DNA of 64,000 bases from Zingiber officinale (GCF_018446385.1 NC_055988.1:163320209-163384208); one strand, 5' to 3'; numbered from the stretch's first letter, positions 50,601 through 63,195 are shown. The notes: generated from the sequence alone by a model not told the origin. Program-made: numbers and translations.

Positions 50601-52399
50601 TTCTTCCATTCCCTACACCTATTGGATTTCTTCCATTGTAACATGTACTGCTCTAATGTTGACATTTGTTGGACTTCTCCGCCACTAATCCTTGTTGAAC
50701 TTGTACCATTGCCAACACTAGTTGTTGGTCTTCATTCATTGCCAACACCTGCTGGACTTCATCCCATGCCAATTCTGGTTGGACTTCAATCCAATGTCAA
50801 GTATGCTGTCAGTGTTGACCTACTTAACACCAAATATGCAAACAATATTAGCATATTATTTATTATATGACTAAATTTGACATAATTATCATGAATCTTC
50901 AAATATAGTTAACAAAACAACAATGGTGGATGAGAGTGAACTTCTTGTGTGATTGTTTCATGTGGTTCACTCTAAAGGTGCATTTACAAAAGAGGTAGGA
51001 GGGATGTGGAATTGTAGCAGTAGCACTATGTTTTGGTATTTGCCTTTGGCTAGAACCTCAGGAGTGAAAAATCAGGGACACTGAAACTTATTTTGAGTCA
51101 TTCTCATTGTACACTTGCAAAAAATCAAATTTGACACCATACAGATTGGAATATGTTTAAGATGCTTATGCTTCTGGTAAAGTATGAGAAGTGAGTACAC
51201 AGATGTGACTCAATTCTATATTTCAATAAACCGAACTGATATCAATTGCTTGCAAACATCCTTGAATTTCCCTATGCCATCTGCACCAATGTCCTCGTTC
51301 CATCACTGCCCCTTTCTCACACGGACAGGATTGGCCATGCAACACTAGGGGCTGCTTGGTTCAATAAGGGGAATGAGAATGGGAATGGAAATGATATTAG
51401 TGGGAAATGATAATGGGTATCATTAATTTAATGGGGTTGCTTGGTTTAGCAAGGGGAATGAGTATCATTAGTAATGGGAGGCTTTTTCAAGGAATGAGTT
51501 TCAAACCACTGGTTTTAGTGGGGAATGAATGATTGCTAACAAATAAGGAATGAAACCCTTGTGAAAAAATGAAACCCTCAAACCAAACACCTATATTTCA
51601 TTCCTTTCCCATTCCCCATTTATCAAACCCTCTAAACAAGCAGCCCCTAAATTTATATGTTGAGTTCAGATACCTTCAAAGAAAAGTTCATGTTGGAAGT
51701 GGAACTAGATTCTTACTTTCAGGATAAGGCCCATCTTGTACTCAGCGCTGCATTTGTGCTTGGGCTGCTCCTGTAAAAGTTTTTTTTTGTGTAGTTGTAA
51801 GCAACCATAATTGACTTGATTAATATTAATATTGATTATAAGCGTAATATCTCTGGAAAGAAAGCACCTGAAAATTAATTTTTATTTAGATACTCTTCCT
51901 AGTAGGACAATTAGCATGCCATCAGTGTTGATCTTCTATTTACGCTTGTTCCCCCTCGTCCAATGCTGATGTTTGTTCTTCCTCTGATTGAATTAATACT
52001 TTGGGTCATACATTGTAGGAAGCTCCTGCTGTCATCCAATCCCACTACAACATGAGGATAGTTGGTTGTGTTGGTGATGAGGGCGGTAAGTTATTTTTTT
52101 TTATTGTTTCATCTACTCGTTCTAGAAGACCATGCGTCGTGCTAGATTCCACAACATTCCAACTGTTTATCCAGAGGATGAACACGAAGTCATGTGGTTT
52201 TGGCTGAAGAAAGACAAGCCGCACGTGTGCCCCGTTTGCTCTCAATACTTTGTGGTAATTAAGATGCCTCTTTTAGACTTGACAAAAAGAAATAGATCAG
52301 GGTTGAATTTCACAACTGAAGGTTAATCTTCTTTTGCAGCTTGAAGTGATCGGCAAAGGAGGCGACCCATATCCTCCTAGCGACGATGATGATCACTAA
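47641..52399 (+). CDS. COX5B: Cytochrome c oxidase subunit 5b, mitochondrial
   Basis: Six exons give 166 aa: 47641-47797, 47926-48011, 48111-48161, 52019-52085, 52175-52254, 52340-52399, all GT-AG. The product is a nuclear-encoded, zinc-binding peripheral subunit on the matrix side of respiratory complex IV. The N-terminal 50-60 residues (MWRRICVAPLRSALRQPRAS..) are rich in Arg, Ser and Ala with no acids up to Asp43, as expected of a mitochondrial presequence. The mature part has FEMETPVGPFGTKEAPAVI, RIVGC, a DEHEVMWFWLKKDKPH stretch and CPVCSQYF. RIVGC and CPVC supply three cysteines; the first pair seen in animals (C-x-C) has only its first cysteine here, as in other plant homologues I recall. 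The acidic tail DPYPPSDDDDH is family-like. Intron 3 is 3.9 kb and holds an LTR remnant and a MITE. The upstream in-frame alternatives do not fit the presequence. Confidence 0.95.
49410..50870 (-). mobile_element. Degraded copia LTR in COX5B intron 3
   Basis: The left end GGATGTGAGGCTAGAGGGGAAGTGAATAGCC corresponds to the TAGAGGGGGGTGAATAGC ends of the other minus-strand copia LTRs here, and further marks follow in the same order: a TTTGTAACCC..TTACTACTCC block, CTAGTCGACTGTCTAGTC palindromes at about 50005-50025, and a hairpin-like array at 50505-50800 near the U3 end. No gag or pol is attached. It is an old fossil LTR; the right end is approximate. Confidence 0.6.
50505..50800 (+). repeat. 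Degenerate hairpin minisatellite, GCCAACACTTGTTGGAC type
   Basis: Roughly nine units of 30-36 bp, each close to CCAACA..TGTTGG with CTTC-rich linkers. Variants keep partial complementarity: TCCAA..TTGGA, CCAAC..GTTG(TTGG), CCAATTCTGGTTGG. It lies in the same U3 position as the hairpin arrays of the other LTRs. Confidence 0.6.
51348..51647. mobile_element. Tourist-like MITE (300 bp) in COX5B intron 3
   Basis: Ends are GGGGCTGCTTGGTTCA at the left and, at the right, the complement of GGGGCTGCTTGTTTAG, flanked by CTA and TAA (TA shared, possibly a decayed TAA/TTA). The interior repeats AAGGGGAATGAG in direct and inverted order. The terminal motif is like the GGG.CTGTTTGG ends of PIF/Harbinger-derived Tourist elements. 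Confidence 0.75.
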
Positions 52400-53936
52400 A
52401 ATGTGGATCTGAATTGTGCTGAAAATAAAAAAACAAACGAACCTGGGAGGCAGATCTCCTTGTGCTGTGTAGCTACATTCTTCTTCCTCTGGCTTGTGGA
52501 TTTTGGTCTTCTTTGCTATTCTATAATCAAGTAGAGAAGTGACCACCCTTAACAATTATTGAGTTGTGGTTATCTTTTGGCCCTTGTTTTTTAGTTCCCA
52601 AATAATGAATGGCCACATTAAACTCGGCATTATTAATTTTATCATATTTTTAATCTTTCAATCCACTTTTTCCTGAGCTCAATATTGCTTTGTTTCTAGT
52701 AGTCTCGTGGATTATTTCTAATTTAGATCCAACGGAAGTATTAATGAGTTAAGGGGAGAACGTGGAGAAAATTCTGGACCAGAACAAATATTTTTAATTT
52801 GTTTCAAATTGATATTGTTGCACTCTAGAGCTCTTTCTAAGTCGATCTAAAATCATAATTTTATTAAATCGATTAAATTTAAAAATTATTATTTTGGAAT
52901 TTTAGGTTTTTTTTTTAAAAATAATAAATTTGATTTGATTTTAGTTTAAATTTTTTTATTGGATTAATTTGAAAAATTGAAATTTTAAATCAAATTGTCT
53001 TTAAATGTAAAATTCCTAATCTAAGTAAATTCTAAATTCTACTTCCGCTTGGTTCCTTCGCTTATTCGATGTCGATCCCCTCCCCTCAGTGTCGATCTCG
53101 ATCCTCACCCCTTGCTTTCATAAGTGGACCTCTGCGACTCCGTGTTTTCATCGGTTTGCCCTACTCAGCTCACCCTTCTCCCGTCACTCTCGTTGGCGGC
53201 TTGAGCCCTGTTCTCGTCGGCTTTCTCACTATCGCTCTCGTTGTTGATTCTATCTTGCTCAGCCCTTCTTCCTCTCGTTGTCTCGCCGTCTCTTGCCCTC
53301 GGAATGTCCTTGTATAATTTAACCCTATACGATCCGTCATGGTCCATAGAGACTATTTATCTTTTTTTTAGTTGTTTATTTATTATAAAATAATGAATTT
53401 AAAAATTCATTCGCTAATTATTTTTTGAATATTTTTTTATTCGGATGGAATGCAACTGACTCGCGCGCCCGGTGGCATTTGCGGGGTAACCTTGTGCTGC
53501 CGCGAGTAGATGCCCCACGCGGCCCTGTGTGGCCGACCATATATGGGCGATTTGCAAGGCCGCCTCGCAAGGTCATGAGCCGCAAGTGGCATTGCTACCT
53601 CTCGCGGTCACAAGCTACGTACAGCCTCGCTCGCGGACACGGCCAACCTTTCACGTTGCTGCCATCGACTTCTCTCGTAGAGCGAGCTTATTTTATTTTA
53701 TTTTTCTTTCTCAATCTTTATCATTTCTCTCTCTCTTTATTTTTTTTTAAATTCCTTTCCTTCAAGGATTTTTTTTTATCTGTTCTCTTCCTTTTTCTCA
53801 AGGATTTGTTTACCTCGAATCCCTTTCCTTCCTCGATCCCATACCTTTGAATAAATAGAGCCTTACTAGACTCACTAGCAATCTCATATATCTATTATCA
53901 ATTGATTGAGACCTATCTGTTTTAATCTCATATATC

Positions 53937-53969
<33 letters not shown>

Positions 53970-54416
53970 AATTTGCAAGCTGATATTGATCCTTTCCAAT
54001 TATATTACTCCTATAACCACCGCATATTTATATCCAAGTGTAAAGGATCATTTTTAGATAGCGTGAGACTGTCTTATAAGGGCCACTAAGATATTAAGAT
54101 GACGACTTCATCTTTTTACACTGATAGTATAATTGAGTTAATATCCAAATGGTAGACTTACATCGATAGATAAGGATTTTGAGTTGTGACTGTAACAAAT
54201 AACTCTTTTATTTATGGGACCGCTTAGTACCTAATTTATTTTCCTTCATTATCTCACCTTAAGGCGGTGATGAAAAATACTGTGTGTGAGATATATCGTA
54301 TGTATTTTATTTATTTATCAATAATGTTGCATTCCTAACTACTAGACCATGGAAGAATACAATCCCTCCCATTTAAAAAAAAAATAATCAATCATCATGA
54401 TTTACTTTTTTTATTG

Positions 54417-54420
<4 letters not shown>
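52400..54420. other. COX5B 3' region and intergenic DNA
   Basis: No gene is seen. 53040-53330 and 53450-53690 are GC-richer islands with fortuitous open frames but no family match; they may be worn LTR pieces. An (ATT)n run lies at about 53940-53968. Confidence 0.45.
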
Positions 54421-54457
<37 letters not shown>

Positions 54458-54561
54458 CAACGATATTATAACAATTACACTGTGTTAAAATAAAATAATT
54501 TAATTTAATTTAATCAAAAATAATATATATAAAATACTTTTATATAAATGTTTTTTATATA

Positions 54562-54658
<97 letters not shown>

Positions 54659-54751
54659 CAACGATATTATAACAATTACACTGTGTTAAAATAAAATAAT
54701 TTAATTTAATTTAATCAAAAATAATATATATAAAATACTTTTATATAAATG
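54421..54751. repeat. Two (TA)n tracts, each followed by an identical 97-bp segment
   Basis: TA tracts lie at 54421-54455 and 54565-54656. Each is followed by the same 97 bp (54454-54550 and 54655-54751), beginning ATTCCAACGATATTATAAC and ending TTTTATATAAATG, without a difference that I can see. The period is 201 bp. Confidence 0.9.
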
Positions 54752-55540
54752 TTATTTTTATCAATTGGATCAAAATTGAATAAACCTAATGAAAATCATT
54801 TAAACACATTCAAAACCACCTTCAAATTGTTGTAGCAGTCGTTAAATAATTACTATAATAATTCTATCATGCTTTCAGGTGACCATCCTGCATTTTTTTT
54901 ATAACAGCATATCTACAACCAATAGTAAACCCTAATCCTCCAGACAGACCAATGAAGGTCAAAAAACAACAAATTTCTTAAATTTACACAAAATCAGCAA
55001 GCAGGTAGGATGAAGGGGTGCAACGAACCTGATTAATCTTCGCAGCCTGCATTGCAACAAGTGTTGAGGTATCGCACGGAAGTGACAGGGTTGATATTTT
55101 GGATGAAACAATCTGTAAATGTCAATGAACACATTTGGCATCAACTTTGAACAATAATAATTGCTAGAAACACAGTAAAATTTTTGCAAATATATGAATC
55201 CAGAAAACAAACTTCTTTTAGAGAAAAGGAAGAATTGGCTGCAGATAAACCAAGTAATACATCATACAAGAATACATCCAGGGATAAATCCCCAAGCCAG
55301 GGCATGGACACTAAAACTGCCGGTCATATTACAATATCGATACATAATTTCATTTGCACTGCAAATGCAAAGCATCCTCAATGAAAACATCTAAAGATTA
55401 GAACTGTCTTCAAGCAAACTCAACAGTGGAAAGGAGATTCAAGCACTAGGGACGGTACTATCAGGCAAACCATTGTTCGAGCAAAGCCAAATACTAGATA
55501 GAACAAGCCAGAAAACTGCCCACAGATGCAGGTAATGAGC

Positions 55541-56941
<1,401 letters not shown>

Positions 56942-59080
56942 TTTCTATGTATCTGTGGGAAAATGTCAAAAAAGGAGTATTGGAACCAGAAACAAAAGAT
57001 TTTACTGGAAATAGTTTCACCATGCACATTTTACATGACTACAAATTGCTGGTCATGGTCATAGAATGTCCAAGTACATGAACATGCATTATCAGACAAT
57101 GCATAAAATATTTGATGAAAAAACAGACTTACATACAAGTTTGGAACAGAAAAAATATAAAGTGTCATGGGTTCATTTGCAGATGCTCAGCAATTAGATT
57201 GTACAATAGCACCCATCCTCAGGTTATCAATTCAATAGATAACTTTAGAGATCTATTTTTTTTGCATCACTATTGTACTCAGACTGCATATTTATCTGAG
57301 AAACATATGCATTGATGTCTTATGCAGCAACACTTCACAAAACTCTGACCAAAAAGTTTCATCAAAAATAAATTATGATGCATATTGTTCTCTTTCATCT
57401 TCTGAATGTTTATGATTCTTGCATAATTGTAATGTTGCGGCAATAATTGAATTTGTGAAAAATTCAAAAAACACATGTGGGATTAAATTGGTAACAATCT
57501 ACTAACAACTAATATGAAACTCGAGATAGAAAGATGCAACAGAATAGTAATTTCTACAGGGGCTTGACAAATAAAACATACAGAGAAGATACAGATATAA
57601 AAGAAATTATTAAGATTATTAGACATAACCAAAAGATTCAAGTGATGTGGAAGGGGACTAATAGTAATGAGTCCCAAAGTGATCACGACCAGCAATGATC
57701 TTTCAAAATGGCGAATATATCATGATCTAATTCCGGAAAGCCTTTAGTATGGCAAAACTAGTGGCAGATACAAGAGGTGGATGACAGTGGCCTCTGCTCC
57801 CTTAATATTTTACCAACCCTTTCTAATTTTAAATTTTAGTCTTGAAATTTTTTACAAGTTACATTTTTCCATTCTTAGTTATAAGATATTAATATTTGCC
57901 CCTCCTATTCTAATTATGTCCTCTGCCACAAACTAGTACGACCTGGAATAATTCAAACTGATTGTTGGGATAAGAACTTTGAGGAATTGTGCTCAAGCAT
58001 GCTAATTTCCAAAGGTAAATGCAAAAGAAAAAAAAAATTATTACACCATCATTGCCTAATAAACTTATTACAAATGTTCAACTCAAAGAAATAGAACCAG
58101 AAAATAATCATTTATGATAAGAATAAATGAATTGAAAAAAAAAAAACTAGAATATCAAAATACACTAACGCCAGTTCCCGCTTACCTGCTTAAACAAATA
58201 TCATAAATTCAAAAGTCAGTGATTGTTGAATAAATAAGAAAATGTTTAAAACCCATGACAAATCATCTACAGGAAAGTCAAAGCACAATACAAATTCTCA
58301 CTCCGAAAGATCAATTCTCCATAGGCATGGTTTAGTCTTTAGACATATGCCAAGCTAAATACTGGATCTGCTATCCAAAAGCAAAGGAAGTTAATTCTAG
58401 AGGGAATTTATGAAAGTACCAGAAATAAATTTTAACCCCAAGGGTGTTCAATCTGAGCATAGGTTTATGTAAGCAACACAAGATCGGATGATTCGGATCC
58501 TACAGAAGCACTGTCAAAAACAAAGATAGAATTCAAGGGAAAATATGATCAAACGTAAAACCAAACAAGTTCCCTACCCAACCTTATAGTACGATTAACT
58601 GAATCCACACTCGACTGAGCTCCGACAACTGAGAAACAATACTCATGGTTTTACAACAACTCGAATCGAAGCAGCTTTCATTTCCATGTAACTTTACTCT
58701 ACTAAAGAGACATCATAGATCAGTCAATCTAAGTCAAAAGTTAGCAAGGAAAAGAAAAAATCAGAACTTTCGGCAGTCAAAACACAAAGCATCCGCTCGG
58801 AATCACTAAAACTCAACTAAAAGGTCACTATCCTACTAGATCAGGCCAAGACATGGCATCCCGGATCTTCAGATTCACTGGCCTAAGCAGACAGCTCGCA
58901 GATCCGAGCAGCAACCAAAAAAAGGAAACCAAAAAGCTCAATAAGAACAGATCCAGAGTAAGCAGATCAAAAGCGAAGAGCAAACCTAGTCGACGACAGC
59001 GATCCGCCAAGATTTGACCTGAGGAGAGATCGGGGGACGGCGATCTCTTCGCGACAGAGTAACGAAGAAGAAGGTGCCTT
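56942..59080 (-). promoter_or_regulatory. Actin 5' UTR: leader exon and leader intron
   Basis: The start-codon exon extends to 56952, where a CACAG acceptor (minus strand) precedes it. A GC-rich leader exon lies at 58986 to about 59080 and ends in TCGACTAG followed by GTTTGC. The intron between them (56953-58985, 2.03 kb) is in the position of the leader intron known to boost expression of plant actin genes. The exact transcription start is not visible. The intron contains no recognised gene. Confidence 0.75.
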
Positions 59081-59415
59081 TTTACATCCTCTCACGATAG
59101 ACGGAACCGGTCGAATTAGGCTGTTCTTGAACCGGACTTGATTGGGCCGGCCCATGCCAACGAGGTCACTCATGCAGTCCAAATGTACGTTTCATTCGAT
59201 GAAGATGTGCTTTACAACACGTCCAAGGCAAAGTGGATGGGTCCCATTTTTCCAAACTTTATTTCTGTCAATTATGAAAACGGGTGGATGCATGTGCATA
59301 TGACCAACCTACAGCTATTACATGACTAAACTATTCGAATTCGAATTCGAATTCAGCCAACCCAACCGAAATCTCCATGCCTATTTAATGGACTCGATCA
59401 GACCCTAATTAACTC
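59081..59415. other. Spacer upstream of actin
   Basis: No gene is seen. A GAATTC repeat (ATTCGAATTCGAATTC) lies at about 59335-59355. It ends where minus-strand copia text begins. Confidence 0.4.
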
Positions 59416-61732
59416 TCAAACCCAAAATTTATTGGTGCTCCTTGAATGCTTTAGATACTCACTAGGGATAACTTCCTTAGATATCTTCCTAAGGACCTTT
59501 CTAGGCTTCTTAGAAGCTTTGGTCACTTCTACTAAGTCACTCCTAGGGCTAACTTCCCTTATAACCATATTTGTGACTTTGTTTGGCCTTTTTGGAGGCT
59601 TAGTCACCTTTATTAGATCAACTTTAGGGATGACCTCCCTTGTGACATTCTTTGTGACTTTGTTATTCTTAGAAGTCTTGGTCACATTGGTCTTACCAAA
59701 AGAACCTTTAGAGTTTTCTTCCCTTGTATCTTTGACTTGACCTCTAAACTTAGGGTTTGTCCCATAGCTATATGGAACTCTATGAAAGAAAGTCACATCC
59801 TTCTTGACTTTAGGTTTGTATCCCAAACTTCTATAGCTATTGGATGGCTCTTGTCTAGTTCTCCCTAGAGTTTGCTCATTTTGACCCTTAAGAATATTTT
59901 CCATTCTTGCTAGGGTCCTTTCTAAGTTATCAAATCTTGACCTCAAGACTTGGTTCTCCGTCATTAAATCCATAGATTTGAATTTTTCTTGACCCCTATG
60001 AGCATTTCTATTTTTAGGCATATATCTAAAGTTCTTAGAATTATTGCCTAAGTTACTATCTAGTTTCCTAAACTTAGATGTGCTAGTTCTAGAATGAGGA
60101 GGTATATATTTATCCCTAGTTTGATCATGCTTTCTATTTTCATTGTAAATAGCATTTGAATGATTTATCTTGTAACTAGCATGCTTTTTACCATTACTAG
60201 GAGGAATTGCACTGTTAAATATTACCTTGGGTTTGCTCTTCCAAGCTCCCCCTTGATTTGTGCTTTCTCTTATCCCTTTGGTTGTCGTCTTCCCTTTAGG
60301 ACATTGACTTCTATAATGTCTTCTTTGATTGCACAAGAAACACACAATGCGTTCCTTGCTCTTCTTTGTAGTGGGAATTGTCTCTTTGAACTTCTCCTTG
60401 CCCTTGGATACTACTTAGCTCCTCTTCTTGGCTAATTTTGGACATTTACTCTTGTAGTGCTCATGCTCCCTACACTCAAAGCAAATGATATGATTTTTAT
60501 TATTTTCAATTAAAATTTCTATACCTTTGCTTGTAGGGATGATGCTCGATTCTCCATTTGATGTAGCTTGAGTTGTGGAGGTAGCATCATCTTCCAATTC
60601 TTCTTCTCTACTTGGAGGTGTGGGTGCTTCCATCTCTTCAACTCTTGAGGTTGTGGATGCTTCTACCTCTTCCTCTCTTGAAGAAGTAGAGGATCTCTCA
60701 TCTTCTTCCTTCTCCTCCTTTTCCTTCTTCTCCTCGAATGATGACCTTGTGTCAACATCGGATTGGTCCTTCTCTTCTTAGACCAATAAGCCCTTCTCCT
60801 TGGGCTCTACTACTCCTTGGACTTCTGTAGGGTCTTCATGATAGGCAATGATCTTTTTCCAAAGATCACTTGCATTTGTGGTTTCACCTACACTCAACAA
60901 AATATTAGAAGGTAGTAAATTATGCAAAATTCTCGTTATCTCCTTGTCCGCCTCCGATTACTCTCGTTGCTCTTCGGTCCAATGTCGAGGTCGGAGGCGT
61001 TTACTCTTCTTGTCCGTAGGAGCTTCAAATGGGTCACTCAAAACAACTCATTGGTTCCAATCCATTTAGAACCATGTCTCCAGTCGATTCCTCCAAAAGG
61101 TGAAGTCTTCCTTGTCGTATGGAGGAGGAATCCGGATGTCCCATCCAAGTGGACCTCCCAAGTCCATCTTCTTCCCCTAGCTTCTTGCTCTCTTGGCGGT
61201 TAGTCCGTAGAAGAGCGACCTCGCCCTGATACCAATTGTTGGGACCGATATGCCCGCTAGAGGGGGGTGAATAGCGTCTCGTCGCGCGCTTATGCTTGCT
61301 TCATCTTGATATGCAGCGAAAAATACAATACAAACACAAACACCGCTAACTCTAGGGATTTACTTGGTATCCACTTCAAAAAGAGGTGACTAGTCCAATA
61401 ATGCACACACTCACACACCTTCCACTATGAAATCACTCATTTACGGTAACTACCGAAGGCGGAGAAGCCTTACAAGCTCACAATACAACATAAATACAAA
61501 TAGAAGTAGATACAAGGGAAATTTTACAAGATTTGTACACCAAACCCTAACCCTAGCTTCTTCTTCTTATTATAACTCACCTCTTGACTTGGACGTGCCT
61601 CCAAGAACCTTCAAGAACTAGCGTTGCAAGCTTGGAGAAGATCGTTGTGAATGTTGCAGAAGAGTCGCAGGAAAGAAGGCAAAGTTCTGGCGAAGAAAAC
61701 GCTCTGCCCAGGCTTTATACAATGCTCCCAAT

Positions 61733-62125
61733 CGATTCAAATTAGTCCCAATCGATTGTCACGTCACATCTGCACAATCTCAGTCGTCCATTGCTCGTTT
61801 CCTGCTCAACCGTCACTTCCCAATTGATCAACCAATCGATTGAGACCATCTGAATTGATCGGCCGATCGATTCAAACCCATTCTGTGCTCTTGTGTCCGC
61901 GCGAGAGCTTCTCCTCCCCAATCGATCGACCGATCGATTGGTAGATCCCAATTGATCGCCCGATCAATTGGGAAAGCTTCTGTGCTTGTGAGTAATGCTC
62001 CCAATCGATCGACCGATCAATTGGACATTGGTTCAATCAATCGACCGATCAATTGGACACTGGTTCAATTGATCGACCGATCAATTGGACACTGGTTCAA
62101 TTGATCGACCGATCAATTGAACACC
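61733..62125 (-). repeat. CAATCGATCGACCGATCAATTG palindrome array in LTR H
   Basis: About ten near-palindromic units with arms such as CAATTGATCG/CGATCAATTG, separated by GACACTGGTT-like spacers in the right half. The arms vary together between ATCGATTG and ATCAATTG forms. A GTATAAAG box (minus strand) lies beside the array at about 61710. Confidence 0.8.
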
Positions 62126-62227
62126 CTGAACTTGCCTCAAACTCAAGTTCAAGGTCTCAAATCCAACTCCCGGTCAACCATGACCTGTTGGGTATCCATG
62201 CCTAGCATTTGGCCAACACCCGACGGA

Positions 62228-62480
62228 CCTCGAATTAGCCTTCTAGCCTCCTCCATCAGCCTTACGTCCCTCGGATATCTCTCATCCTTCACGCCTTGCC
62301 TTCAAGAGCTTCCTTCGGCCTCATCCTAGTTGTCGGATTATATACCACACTTGATCAACCTCGAACTAGCCTTCTAGCCTCCTCCATCAGTCTTACGTCC
62401 CTCGGATATCTCCCATCTTTCACGCCTTGCCTTCAGGAGCTTCTTTCGGCCTCATCCTAGTTATCGAGTTCTCCTTACCA
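62228..62480 (-). repeat. 131-bp tandem duplication in the U3 of LTR H
   Basis: CCTCGAAYTAGCCTTCTAGC... starts at 62228 and again at 62359. The two copies are about 95 percent alike over roughly 110 bp (CATCAGCCTTACG against CATCAGTCTTACG, CTCTCATCC against CTCCCATCT). Confidence 0.8.
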
Positions 62481-62617
62481 AGTCACACTAGGACTTATCT
62501 TGCCAAGACCACATGTTGGTGCGGTTTGCACTAACGATTTAACCCAGGTTTTGATGGATGACAAATCAGGTTAAGTTAGCTTGTTGTTGTCTAACACTCT
62601 GATCGAGTGTGCAGGAA

Positions 62618-62822
62618 AAGTCCAGCTAGGTCGACGGGCTGACCGGATAGCTGGCGAGAAGTCCAAGCGGGTCGACGGGCTGACCGGACGCTTGGCGAGA
62701 AGTCCAGCTAGGTCGACGGGCTGACCGGATAGCTGGCGAGAAGTCCAAGCGGGTCGACGGGCTGACCGGACGCTTGGCGAGAAGTCCAGACGGGTCGACG
62801 GGCAGACCGGACGTCTGGCAGG
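62618..62822 (+). repeat. 41-bp tandem hairpin array with covarying stems in LTR J
   Basis: Five units of exactly 41 bp start at 62618, 62659, 62700, 62741 and 62782, in the order A-B-A-B-C. Each is AAGT, outer arm, GGTC, 8-nt loop GACGGGCW, GACC, GGA, complementary outer arm, then a CGAG-type spacer. Outer arms are A CCAGCTA/TAGCTGG, B CCAAGCG/CGCTTGG, C CCAGACG/CGTCTGG. All are perfect 7-bp stems although the sequence differs. A further hairpin (GTCACT..AGTGAC) follows at about 62826. Confidence 0.92.
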
Positions 62823-63060
62823 TAAGTCACTGGAGGGGAGTGACTGCGAGGACGCGTTCCCGGGAAGGGAACAATAGGCGTCGATCCGGCTTAGATCCAT
62901 TTCGGATATCTAAGTCGAGATCGTGACTAGATTCCGGTCTCGGAAAGACGGAATCTAAGTCATACTTTGCTTATCTATAAAACTGTGCTAACAATCTTTG
63001 CTGCAGGGTACATTTGTCTCGGACTAACCTTTTCTTGCAGGAGGACTTTCTGGAGAAGAG

Positions 63061-63195
63061 GGGTCCGGGCGCCCGGAGGGGATCCGGGCGCCCGGGAGGC
63101 AAGTTTTATCCCGATTGTGCGTCGCCACGTGGAGCTCACTGGTTGGACCTGCCACGTCTCACCAGGGCGCCTGGAAGGGATCCGGGGCGCCCTGA
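63061..63195 (+). promoter_or_regulatory. GGGCGCCC palindrome array upstream of the LTR J TATA box
   Basis: Palindromes CCGGGCGCCCGG (twice), CCAGGGCGCCTGG and GGGGCGCCC lie within 135 bp directly upstream of ATATAAAAG. Arms change in step on both sides of the GGCGCC core. Equivalent arrays occupy the same place in the other copia LTRs of the window. Confidence 0.75.

Larger units (their letters stand above)
59416..62513 (-). mobile_element. Ty1/copia element H (SIRE/Maximus-like), 5' LTR plus gag region, minus strand
   Basis: The 5' LTR is 61237-62513 (1277 bp), with a CTGATACCA primer-site complement just left of it. The gag region at 59416-61230 shows a gag start area near 61200, two CCHC zinc knuckles (C-F-L-C-N-Q-R-R-H-Y-R-S-Q-C near 60300-60345; C-F-E-C-R-E-H-E-H-Y-K-S-K-C near 60430-60480), and a Lys/Thr/Val-rich tail with EVIPSEYL..STNKFWV just before where protease would start. 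The element is truncated there, so pol and the 3' LTR are missing. There are a few breaks; it looks younger than D and E. The LTR holds an ATCGATC palindrome array (61733-62125) and a 131-bp tandem duplication (62228 to about 62480). Confidence 0.85.

Noticed and set aside
53069-53850. GC-rich open frames of 82 and 141 codons
   Set aside because: No conserved motif, no consistent splice signals; Ser/Pro/Leu-rich composition fits chance reading of a GC-rich, possibly LTR-derived island.
62618-62822. CRISPR-like array of regularly spaced repeats
   Set aside because: Units are head-to-tail copies of 41 bp without unique spacers, lie inside a plant LTR, and there are no cas genes; the genome is eukaryotic.
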